11,529 nucleotides of DNA, taken from positions 1 to 11,529 of the forward strand of contig PLTE01000073.1 in NCBI GenBank assembly GCA_003164375.1. The letters run 5' to 3'. This document shows, piece after piece, positions 1 through 5,678 of the stretch. The first letter of the stretch is position 1. Every line of letters begins with the position of its first letter. This stretch comes from Hyphomicrobiales bacterium. Lineage in GTDB: Bacteria > Pseudomonadota > Alphaproteobacteria > Rhizobiales > Xanthobacteraceae. A program made the translations under genes and the position numbers. The notes under the pieces are model-generated. The model searched no databases, was not told the DNA's origin, and worked only from the letters and a program-made list of their open reading frames with translations.

Positions 1-6
1 CGCCAT
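1..6 (-). CDS. Start of a minus-strand gene leaving the window (first two codons)
   Basis: Read on the minus strand, bases 6 to 1 give ATG GCG. The start codon is preceded by GAAGGAG with a 6-base spacer (AGCAAG), close to an ideal Shine-Dalgarno sequence. About 150 bases upstream lies a near-consensus sigma-54 promoter (171-186), with a NifA-type TGT-N10-ACA box upstream of that. Together these suggest the first codons (Met-Ala) of a protein whose gene continues left of base 1. The promoter type suggests a nitrogen-fixation (nif/fix) gene. Which one cannot be told from two codons; a structural gene such as nifH is possible but unproven. Confidence 0.55.
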
Positions 7-160
7 CTTGCTCTCCTTCGAACCGGCTCCTGTGAACCGGCCGCGCGTTGACCCAACGCTGCCAAAGTTGCGCTACTCGATCTCGACAGACACAGCGGTG
101 CGGATGCGGACGTTTCTCTTCCTCGTCAGTGCACGTCGTCAGCAGCCTCTCGCCTTGCGG
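7..160 (-). other. Presumed 5' leader of the left-hand gene, with a small stem-loop
   Basis: If transcription starts about 12 bases past the GC of the sigma-54 promoter (near base 160), the leader of the left-hand gene is about 150 nt. Within it, GCGTTG (45-50) and CAACGC (54-59) form a 6-bp stem with a 3-base loop. GAACCGG occurs twice, at 20-26 and 34-40, between that stem and the ribosome binding site. No convincing ORF is visible here on either strand. A regulatory role for the stem-loop is inference only. Confidence 0.3.
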
Positions 161-170
161 AGACTGGTTC

Positions 171-186
171 TGCAACGACCATGCCA
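171..186 (-). promoter_or_regulatory. Sigma-54 (-24/-12) promoter facing left
   Basis: The minus strand reads TGGCATGGTCGTTGCA. The sigma-54 consensus is TGGCACG-N4-TTGCA, with GG and GC exactly 10 bases apart. Here that spacing is kept and 11 of the 12 consensus bases match. The predicted start is near base 160 and the gene at base 6 follows. Sigma-54 promoters need an enhancer-binding activator; the TGT-N10-ACA box at 256-271 is centred about 104 bp upstream, the usual distance for NifA. Confidence 0.8.
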
Positions 187-187
187 G

Positions 188-202
188 CGTCGATGATCGA
201 CG
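188..202. promoter_or_regulatory. 15-bp palindrome abutting the left sigma-54 promoter
   Basis: CGTCGAT and ATCGACG form perfect 7-base arms around a single G. The element ends one base from the -24 box of the left-facing promoter. A palindrome in this position could bind a repressor or second regulator that interferes with sigma-54 holoenzyme. No family can be assigned from the sequence, and chance occurrence is possible. Confidence 0.35.
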
Positions 203-255
203 AAAATTGCTGTAGTTCCTGGTAGATAGCGCGTTGCGGAGGGCCAACGGATGGT

Positions 256-271
256 TGTCCCAAACCCGACA
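256..271. promoter_or_regulatory. NifA-type upstream activator sequence 1 (TGT-N10-ACA)
   Basis: TGT at 256-258 and ACA at 269-271 are separated by exactly 10 bases, the established NifA binding pattern. The centre (about 263.5) is roughly 104 bp upstream of the predicted left-facing start and 161 bp upstream of the right-facing start. It therefore mainly suits the left promoter. The match is to all six fixed bases. Confidence 0.7.
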
Positions 272-306
272 TCGAAGCGCCGGCAGTCGACATCGGCGCG
301 GAGCGC

Positions 307-322
307 TGTCCGAAACAAAACA
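307..322. promoter_or_regulatory. NifA-type upstream activator sequence 2 (TGT-N10-ACA)
   Basis: TGT at 307-309 and ACA at 320-322 are again separated by exactly 10 bases. The centre (about 314.5) is roughly 110 bp upstream of the predicted right-facing start near 425. This mirrors the geometry of the first box and the left promoter. The two boxes are 51 bp apart centre to centre. Confidence 0.7.
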
Positions 323-398
323 AGGCGTAATGGCGGCCGAACGGCTGAAATCCACGCCGGCCGGGGCTTTCCCGCTTGAGCGCGACAAAGGACCGCTA

Positions 399-414
399 CG
401 GTACAGCGTTTGCT
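399..414 (+). promoter_or_regulatory. Sigma-54 (-24/-12) promoter facing right
   Basis: The plus strand reads CGGTACAGCGTTTGCT. GG (400-401) and GC (412-413) are exactly 10 bases apart, and the -12 element TTTGCT is typical. The -24 element is weaker, with CGGTACA in place of TGGCACG. The predicted start is near 425, giving a leader of about 39 nt to the gene at 464. The in-frame ATG at 410 lies inside this promoter, which argues against it as the translation start. Confidence 0.65.
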
Positions 415-463
415 AGTCGTAGCCCGCTCAGCGCGGCGCGGCCGACGAAGCGGAGGGAAGTCG

Positions 464-1216
464 ATGACGGATATGGCGGAATTGAAGAAGCGCAAGGAGC
501 CGCTCAATCTCGCGATCGTGCACGTCGACCCCGATGCGTTCATCGCGAATTTCATGGGCTGGTTGGAAATCACCGCGTTTATTACGGCGCAACGGGCGGG
601 AGAAGCCAGCGCTCCCCCCTCGGGGATGACGCCGACGCTCTCGGCGGATCAGTTAAAGAGAGGCGGCGTCCGCACTGTCGGCGACGACGCCATATTCGCA
701 TTCTGTATGACGGCAGCATTGAAAGCCGACAAGACCGCGGTCGACACCGTTGAAGCCGCTTTGGTTGAAAGCATGGGCAAGGAGTTTCCCGGATCGTTCG
801 GCTTATGGCACTTTCGAACGGCAATCGACGCTCCGCAGACACTCGACGATTTTGTCGGCCAGGCGGGCAAGAAGATGTTGTCGGGCGACCTGCCGCCGCC
901 GCCGCTGCGTGCGAAGGAAAATTGGAATACCGGTTTGCGGTTCTTCGAGAAGGCCCGCAAATCCAATTTCGTCCACGAGATCATGTATCCGCTGGCAAAA
1001 TGGACCCGCGAGCGCGGTACGGATATCCTGGAAAAAGGCGTGGCCTTCCTCGCGCATATTGAGGACAGCGTGCCGATCCTGCGTGAGAGTCTGGCAGACA
1101 CCCGCAATGATCAGTCCTTTATCGCCAATTTCCTTCTCCAGCTTGCTCCCGCGGTGGACATGGAATTGACCGACGAATATCAGGGCTTCCTGCGATCGCT
1201 GGCGCGGCGGACGTAA
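464..1216 (+). CDS. Uncharacterised protein, 250 aa, in a putative NifA/sigma-54 regulon
   Basis: I do not recognise a domain in this protein. The chosen ATG (MTDMAELKKRKEPL) has CGGAGGGA at 450-457 as ribosome binding site. A longer in-frame start at 410 is rejected because it falls within the sigma-54 promoter. The protein looks soluble: no signal peptide, no membrane segment and only one cysteine, so an iron-sulfur cluster is unlikely. Visible stretches include LNLAIVHVDPDAFIANFMGW near residue 20, a Gly/Pro-rich patch near 40-60, a PPPP run near residue 146 followed by KENWNTGLRFFEKARKS, and a helical C-terminal half. Its promoter carries a NifA-type box, so expression during nitrogen fixation is inferred. 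It converges with the SIR2-like gene, 53 bp away. The reading frame is confident; the function is unknown. Confidence 0.8.
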   Translation: MTDMAELKKRKEPLNLAIVHVDPDAFIANFMGWLEITAFITAQRAGEASAPPSGMTPTLSADQLKRGGVRTVGDDAIFAFCMTAALKADKTAVDTVEAALVESMGKEFPGSFGLWHFRTAIDAPQTLDDFVGQAGKKMLSGDLPPPPLRAKENWNTGLRFFEKARKSNFVHEIMYPLAKWTRERGTDILEKGVAFLAHIEDSVPILRESLADTRNDQSFIANFLLQLAPAVDMELTDEYQGFLRSLARRT

Positions 1217-1269
1217 ACACCGCGGCAGCATAGAACATGATTGCAGCCACAGCGTCACGCCGGCCCGCG

Positions 1270-1959
1270 CTACCAACACGCCAGCAAAAGCTGAATCTTC
1301 TCCTCACTTCGGGCTTCTGCCAATGCGGCAACGAAGTCCGTCAACGACAGATCGAGACGCTTGATATTCTGCTCGGCTAGGAATCGCAGCTCATTCCGGG
1401 TCGGCGCCTCGGGCAGCACCGCCCAATGCGTCGCCGAAGATCGCTGCATGATTTGTCGCGCGAAGGCCTGGTCGCGCTCACGCGTAAAGCGGCAGCCGAG
1501 AAACAGGAAGTGACGCCCGGTGCGCAAGCTTTGCACCAGTTCCGGGATCGGCGTTTGATTATCGATCTCGGCAACCGGCGCGACTGATCCGAGCGGCTGG
1601 TACAGCAGTGTGGCCCAGGTTTTGGCCAGATTCGGCGCAATGGCCCGCGCCGACTTTCCATCGGCCTGCAGATACTGCACGCGATGGCCGAAGCGATCGG
1701 CCTTACTCACGCCCTGCGCCATCCCCCAGACGCTCCAACTGCTGCGAACGGCTAGCGCCTTCTGGGGCAGGTCGTCGTACCAGTCGTGAACGACGAGCGG
1801 CAGCACCGGCAGCGCCGCCAGATAGTTATGGAGGGCCGTCGGCGAGCTCGGCTGTGGGCAGTCTTCGCCGGCGAGCGCGAGCACGCCTGGCCCAAGATAA
1901 GGAATGACCAGCCCATCGTTTAATCCGGCATCGATCGCGCGAAGCATCTGGTCGGTCAT
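1270..1959 (-). CDS. SIR2-like (SIR2_2-type) protein, short form, 229 aa
   Basis: The N-terminus has GLVIPYLGPGVLALAG (residues 16-31), the glycine-rich nucleotide-binding start of SIR2-like proteins. Near the C-terminus, RHFLFLGCRF (149-158) followed by FARQIMQRSSATHWAVLP matches the second conserved block of the SIR2_2 type. From memory, close relatives occur in nif gene clusters of diazotrophs and run to about 280-290 residues. Compared with that memory, material seems missing in frame after Pro40 and after Ala130, so this may be a reduced or decaying copy. The start at 1959 has GAGGA nine bases upstream. The frame is open to 2217, but the extra segment would run through the candidate sigma-54 promoter at 2148-2163. 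The true substrate (NAD+ or other) is unknown. Confidence 0.75.
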   Translation of the reverse strand: MTDQMLRAIDAGLNDGLVIPYLGPGVLALAGEDCPQPSSPTALHNYLAALPVLPLVVHDWYDDLPQKALAVRSSWSVWGMAQGVSKADRFGHRVQYLQADGKSARAIAPNLAKTWATLLYQPLGSVAPVAEIDNQTPIPELVQSLRTGRHFLFLGCRFTRERDQAFARQIMQRSSATHWAVLPEAPTRNELRFLAEQNIKRLDLSLTDFVAALAEARSEEKIQLLLACW

Positions 1960-2064
1960 GCTGACCGATCCTCGATCGCAGCAGGCATAGCCGGGACGAG
2001 GGTAGCCAAGCTCGACCGATACCGACCTGCGCGCTCGAACATTCATCGCCTCTGGCGATTTGGT

Positions 2065-2121
2065 TTCCGACGACGCGTCGGAATCACGACAAATCACCGG
2101 ACAAACCCGACAAGATTTGTC
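2065..2121. promoter_or_regulatory. Two adjacent inverted repeats in the leader of the SIR2-like gene
   Basis: TTCCGACG (2065-2072) and CGTCGGAA (2076-2083) form perfect 8-base arms around ACG. Directly next to this, GACAAATC (2088-2095) and GATTTGTC (2114-2121) form perfect 8-base arms 18 bases apart, with another GACAAA at 2100-2105. Both lie between the candidate sigma-54 promoter and the gene start, inside a leader of about 178 nt. They could be DNA operators or RNA stem-loops; the sequence alone does not decide. Confidence 0.4.
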
Positions 2122-2147
2122 CTTTGACCGGTCGTTCACACGCTCAA

Positions 2148-2163
2148 TGCAGATGTCGTGCCG
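2148..2163 (-). promoter_or_regulatory. Candidate sigma-54 promoter for the SIR2-like gene
   Basis: The minus strand reads CGGCACGACATCTGCA, matching TGGCACG-N4-TTGCA at 10 of 12 bases with GG and GC 10 apart. The predicted start is near 2137. It lies just past the 3' end of the first Bug gene (stop at 2214), in non-coding sequence. No TGT-N10-ACA box was found between 2164 and 2400, so NifA control here is less well supported than at 171-414. Confidence 0.55.
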
Positions 2164-2213
2164 GATTTGACGCCGGTCTGCCGATGGGCTCATGAGCCTG
2201 GCTGGCGCGACGC

Positions 2214-3188
2214 TCACTTCGGCAGAAGGTCATTACGTTCGGCGACCTCCGCCCACTGCCCAATTTCGTTCTGCAAGAGCAGACCAAGCGCTTCCGGCGT
2301 GCCGCCGGCGGTGCGGAAACCTAGCGTCGCCGCTCTCGTCTTCAGGTCTTCGTTACCGATGACGCGGAGCGCATCGGCATTGAGCTGATCGATGATCGCA
2401 CGTGACGTGCCTTTGGGCGCAAATAGCCCGAACCAGCTTTCGTTATCATAGGGAATGCCAAGGTCACGGAAAGTCGGCACATCCGGCAGCTCCGCGGCGC
2501 GAGCGTGGCCCGAGACGGCCAGTGCATTCAACTCGCCGGCCTGGATATGTCCGATCGCACCGCTGAAAGACGCGATCCAAAGCGAAACCCGGCCCATGCT
2601 GACATCCGCAAAAGCCTGACTGAATGAAGTGTACGGCACATGGCGCAACGAGATGCCGGTGATCTCGCTGAGAAGCAGCACGGAGAGATGACTGCTCGCG
2701 CCGACGCCGAGCGAGGCATAGGTCAACTCGCCGGGATGGGACTTGGCGTAGTCGACGAGTTCTCTGACGCTGCGGAACGGTGAATTCGGCGGCACAGTCA
2801 GCACATCCTGACCGGTCGCCAGCAGCACGATCGGATCGAGATCCTTCACCGGGTCGAAGCCCCGCATTGGCAAGATCGTCACGTTGGAAGCCAGAAATTG
2901 ACCGCCGAGGGCAAGCGTGTATCCATCAGGCGGGGCCTTTGCCGCTGCAGAAGATCCGATATCGCCGCCGGCCCCCGCGCGGTTCTCGACGAAGACCGTT
3001 TGGCCCCAGATCTCGCCAAGTCTTTGCGCCACGAGCCGTCCGAGTGTGTCGATGCCGCCGCTCGGCGTGAACGGAATCATTAGCCGCACCGGATGATCGG
3101 GGAAGGTTTGAGCCCGCGCGGCGCACAGACCGAGCCCTGCGACAACAAGCACGACTCCGGCGCGCATTATTATTCTTGTAGATTTCAT
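2214..3188 (-). CDS. Bug/TctC-family periplasmic solute-binding protein, 324 aa
   Basis: This is a tripartite tricarboxylate transporter substrate-binding (Bug) protein, which captures small organic acids or related solutes in the periplasm. The N-terminus is an export signal (hydrophobic core VVLVVAGLGLCAARA, cleavage likely before QTFPDHPVR). The family blocks follow: RLMIPFTPSGGIDTLGRL, ENRAGAGGDIGSSAAAKAPP with DGYT, SFSGAIGHIQAGELNALAVS, and SWFGLFAPKGT near residue 250. Length is normal for the family. ATG at 3188 is chosen because GGAG sits 6 bases upstream; the upstream TTG at 3200 would place that site inside the gene. No TctA or TctB membrane genes are in view, common for the many orphan Bug proteins of proteobacteria. 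The ligand is unknown. It is divergent from the cupin gene. Confidence 0.9.
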   Translation of the reverse strand: MKSTRIIMRAGVVLVVAGLGLCAARAQTFPDHPVRLMIPFTPSGGIDTLGRLVAQRLGEIWGQTVFVENRAGAGGDIGSSAAAKAPPDGYTLALGGQFLASNVTILPMRGFDPVKDLDPIVLLATGQDVLTVPPNSPFRSVRELVDYAKSHPGELTYASLGVGASSHLSVLLLSEITGISLRHVPYTSFSQAFADVSMGRVSLWIASFSGAIGHIQAGELNALAVSGHARAAELPDVPTFRDLGIPYDNESWFGLFAPKGTSRAIIDQLNADALRVIGNEDLKTRAATLGFRTAGGTPEALGLLLQNEIGQWAEVAERNDLLPK

Positions 3189-3558
3189 CGCATACTCCAA
3201 TCACCCGGCAACCTAGCGGACGCCAAATGAAATTGGCTTTCAATGTGCCCGCGAACTCCTGCGAAATTGGCTACACGATGTGACGCGGCAGAAACAATCT
3301 TCCACTTGGTAAGGGGCCCCTTTCACTCCGTCGCAGCCCAGCTCGCCAGCTTCGATGACGACGCCCGCAAGGGGTGCCCGTGTCGCCGACATCGGCGAAC
3401 GACCGCTTCTGAAAGTTTCTTCTCCATGACGCCTGGAGAATGGAAAGGGCGTTTATTGACTTAATGGATCGGTCCACGCATCTTGCGCCGCCCGGGAACG
3501 CACGGACAGAGGTCCGAGCGACGTTCCCTGCTGCAGCAGCATCAGTGAGGACGCGTCA
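3189..3558. promoter_or_regulatory. Divergent intergenic region between Bug gene and bicupin gene
   Basis: This 370-bp stretch has no convincing gene. AAGGGGCCCCTT (3311-3322) is a perfect 12-bp palindrome. TCGCCGA-CA-TCGGCGA (3383-3398) has perfect 7-base arms and sits roughly midway between the two start codons, a reasonable place for a shared operator. TTGACT at 3456-3461, followed 17 bases later by CATCTT, is a possible sigma-70 promoter toward the cupin gene; its -10 is weak. The structured leader at 3494-3539 is listed separately. Which regulator binds is unknown; no LysR- or GntR-type gene is in the window. Confidence 0.45.
3494..3539 (+). promoter_or_regulatory. Structured leader upstream of the bicupin gene
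   Basis: GGGAACG (3494-3500) pairs with CGTTCCC (3522-3528). Nested inside, CGGAC (3503-3507) pairs with GTCCG (3512-3516) around an AGAG loop, giving a bulged hairpin. It runs directly into CTGCTGCAGCAG (3528-3539), a 12-bp palindrome, eight bases before the GAGGA ribosome binding site at 3547-3551. If transcription starts near 3490 the RNA would begin with this structure. It may affect RNA stability or translation, or act as DNA operators. Confidence 0.4.
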
Positions 3559-4392
3559 ATGGCGATTCATTTCAATCAGCGAGAGGTAGCACCCGTCCCC
3601 GAGGGCAACGGGGTGGCAAGGCAGCCGCTCCTGAACGCAGCGCGCGTGCCCGGAATACTGTTTCAAGCCGATCGCCTGACGGTAGCACCCGGCGGCCGGG
3701 CGGCCCTATCGATCGGGGCCAATGAGCTCGCCTGGTTTCAGATGATCGACGGCGCCGCGACCCTGCATACGGCGGGACACGACGTCCCGGTCGGAGCAAA
3801 CCATATCGGGCTACTGCCGCCCGGCTTCGCCGGCACGCTGGTCAGCGAAGCCGACGCAACCCTATTATACGCTCTCGTACCCAACGTCGATGCGCTCGAT
3901 CCGACGATCCGCGGCAATCCGCCGCCGTTCCGTCTGATCGACTGGCGCGATGAGCCGGTGTTGCGCTCCGAGCACGACGCCCGCAAGCGCATCTACATTG
4001 TCACGCCGAAGATGTTCGGGATCCGGGCCATTCGCGGCGAAATGATCATCTATCCGCCGGGCACCGAATGCCCGGTGCACCACCACCGCGGCGGCGCCCA
4101 TTTCATGTTCTTCCTCGCCGGCCGAGGTACCTGCTATGCGGGCGCTGATCAGGTCATGGCGACACAGCCCGGCGACGTTATTTACTATCAAGACCTCGAG
4201 CCGCACTGGGTGAAAGGCGGCGACGACGGCGACATGATCTTCTCGGAATTTTTCGTGCCCAGCGCCGTCGCGACCGAATGGGCCGACCCGTCGAAGATCT
4301 GTACATGGATCCCGACAGGCATCAATTACCGCGGCGGCGCTCCCACCCGCATGATCGAGAAGCACGCACACAGCCATCTTGCCGACGTGTGA
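3559..4392 (+). CDS. Bicupin (two-cupin-domain) protein, 277 aa
   Basis: The protein has a degenerate N-terminal cupin fold (about residues 35-110) and a well-kept C-terminal cupin (about 155-235). Cupin motif 1 is present as GTECPVHHHRGGAHFMFFLAG (168-188): His174 and His176 fit the usual HxH, but the position normally held by glutamate is His181. Motif 2 is PGDVIYYQDLEPHW (204-217), with the expected His216. A four-histidine metal site is therefore predicted. There is no signal peptide, so it is cytoplasmic. Family members include dioxygenases, isomerases and aminohydrolases such as ureidoglycine aminohydrolase; none can be chosen here. GAGGA at 3547-3551 supports the start. It is divergent from one Bug gene and convergent, 33 bp apart, with the second, so a role in metabolising an imported solute is plausible. 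Confidence 0.85.
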   Translation: MAIHFNQREVAPVPEGNGVARQPLLNAARVPGILFQADRLTVAPGGRAALSIGANELAWFQMIDGAATLHTAGHDVPVGANHIGLLPPGFAGTLVSEADATLLYALVPNVDALDPTIRGNPPPFRLIDWRDEPVLRSEHDARKRIYIVTPKMFGIRAIRGEMIIYPPGTECPVHHHRGGAHFMFFLAGRGTCYAGADQVMATQPGDVIYYQDLEPHWVKGGDDGDMIFSEFFVPSAVATEWADPSKICTWIPTGINYRGGAPTRMIEKHAHSHLADV

Positions 4393-4425
4393 GCCGGGCA
4401 CTGGCGGTCTTGCTGCACCCGACGC

Positions 4426-5397
4426 TTATTCCGGCTTGATGCCGGCGAATTTGATTACCTTCGCCCATTTCGCGGTCTCGTCGGCGATGAAATCTGCAAA
4501 TTCGGCGGCAGTCATCGGCCGCGGTTCAAGGCCCAAGGCGACAAGGCGCGCCTTCACGGCGGGATCGGCGAGGCCGGCGTTGATAGTGGTATTGAGCAAT
4601 TCGATGATTTCTGTAGCAGTGCCTTTGGGCGCGCCGATGCCGTACCAGCCGCTGCTGACGTAGCCCGGCACGAATTCTCCGATCGCCGGAACCCCCGGCA
4701 GCACACCCGATCGCGTCGCCGTGGTGACGGCCAGTGCGCGCAAAGTGCCGGCTTGGACGTACTCGACCGCCTGAGCTATGGGCATGAAAGCAAGCTGCAC
4801 CTGCCCGTTGAGCAGATCAGTCGTGTAGTTGCTTCGATACGGCACATGGACCAGGTCGACGCCGGCCATCATCTTGAACAGCTCGCCGCTGACATGCTGG
4901 GTGGACCCTATCCCCGGCGAGGCCATGTTGACTTTACCCGGATTGGCCCGCGCATAGGCGATGAGCTCAGGAACGGTCTTCGCCGCCAAAGACGGACTGA
5001 CAAGCAACACGAAAGGCGTGCTGCCAATGCTTCCGACCGGCACGATGTCGTGGAGAAAATCGAAATTAAGATCTGTGTAGAACGAAGCATTGACCGCATT
5101 CGTCGAAATGATCCCGAACAAGGTGTAGCCGTCCGGCGGCGCCTTGGCGGCAAGTTCGGTACCGATATTGCCACTCGCTCCCGGACGGTTATCGACGTTG
5201 AATTGCTGACCGAGCCGCTCCGACAGCCATTGACCGATCAGACGCGGCGGGATGTCCGGTCCGCTGCCTGCGGGCCAGCCGACGATGACTCGGACCGGCC
5301 GCGTCGGATAATCGAGTGCGGCGGCGACACGGGACCAAGCCGCGAATGCTGCCGCACCCGCGGCCAGACAGAGAAGCCGTCTGCGACGAAATTGCAT
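4426..5397 (-). CDS. Bug/TctC-family periplasmic solute-binding protein, 323 aa
   Basis: This is a second Bug protein, clearly diverged from the one at 2214-3188. The N-terminus MQFRRRRLLCLAAGAAAFAA carries consecutive arginines before a hydrophobic stretch, so export could use the Tat or the Sec route; cleavage is likely near VAAA-LDYPTRPVR. Family blocks are VRVIVGWPAGSGPDIPPRL, DNRPGASGNIGTELAAKAPP with DGYT, HVPYRSN near residue 190, and SSGWYGIGAPKGT near 260. ATG at 5397 has AGGGG seven bases upstream; the frame is open to 5481 but that extension adds nothing family-like. It ends 33 bp from the cupin stop. The ligand is unknown; carboxylates and small aromatic or nitrogenous acids are known for the family. 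It is separated from the molybdenum hydroxylase gene by 281 bp and may be transcribed separately. Confidence 0.9.
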   Translation of the reverse strand: MQFRRRRLLCLAAGAAAFAAWSRVAAALDYPTRPVRVIVGWPAGSGPDIPPRLIGQWLSERLGQQFNVDNRPGASGNIGTELAAKAPPDGYTLFGIISTNAVNASFYTDLNFDFLHDIVPVGSIGSTPFVLLVSPSLAAKTVPELIAYARANPGKVNMASPGIGSTQHVSGELFKMMAGVDLVHVPYRSNYTTDLLNGQVQLAFMPIAQAVEYVQAGTLRALAVTTATRSGVLPGVPAIGEFVPGYVSSGWYGIGAPKGTATEIIELLNTTINAGLADPAVKARLVALGLEPRPMTAAEFADFIADETAKWAKVIKFAGIKPE

Positions 5398-5678
5398 AGT
5401 GGCGCCCCTAATAATGTTCCAGCCTTCAAATACCGTTTTGTTCAGCCCGCTAAAAGCGCAGAGTTCACGCCGCATCGTCACCGTGGTATTCGAGTGCCGT
5501 ATAGGGCGACACCAATAGCTAGAAAGCCGCTTTTTTCTAACGTTTTTACGGGACGCGTTCAGTTAGTCGACTTGGTTATCGACGGCGTCGACTGGCCTAT
5601 TACAGTCGATGCTCATCGTCGTATCATCCGAGACGGGGCCGTTGCCACGCACCGTTTGTACGGAGCCACCCGGTGAGC

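Noticed and set aside
1960..2217. N-terminal extension of the SIR2-like frame up to 2217
   Set aside because: The extra 86 residues look like translated non-coding DNA, include the candidate sigma-54 promoter and inverted repeats, and a good ribosome binding site precedes the internal ATG at 1959.
3243..3464. 73-codon open frame in the divergent region before the cupin gene
   Set aside because: No ribosome binding site or family resemblance, and it covers the inverted repeats of the control region.
5520..5550. Rho-independent terminator between the hydroxylase and second Bug genes
   Set aside because: AAAGC and GCTTT can form a 5-bp stem beside a run of six T, but the T run is on the plus strand, the wrong direction for the genes here.
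5565..5611. Repeated GTCGA motifs in the intergenic region 5398-5678
   Set aside because: Three copies with irregular spacing (21 and 18 bp) in GC-rich DNA; too short to separate from chance.
4753..5676. 307-codon open frame on the plus strand opposite the second Bug gene
   Set aside because: Its translation is arginine-rich and low in recognisable motifs, and it is antisense to a clear Bug protein with signal peptide and family blocks.
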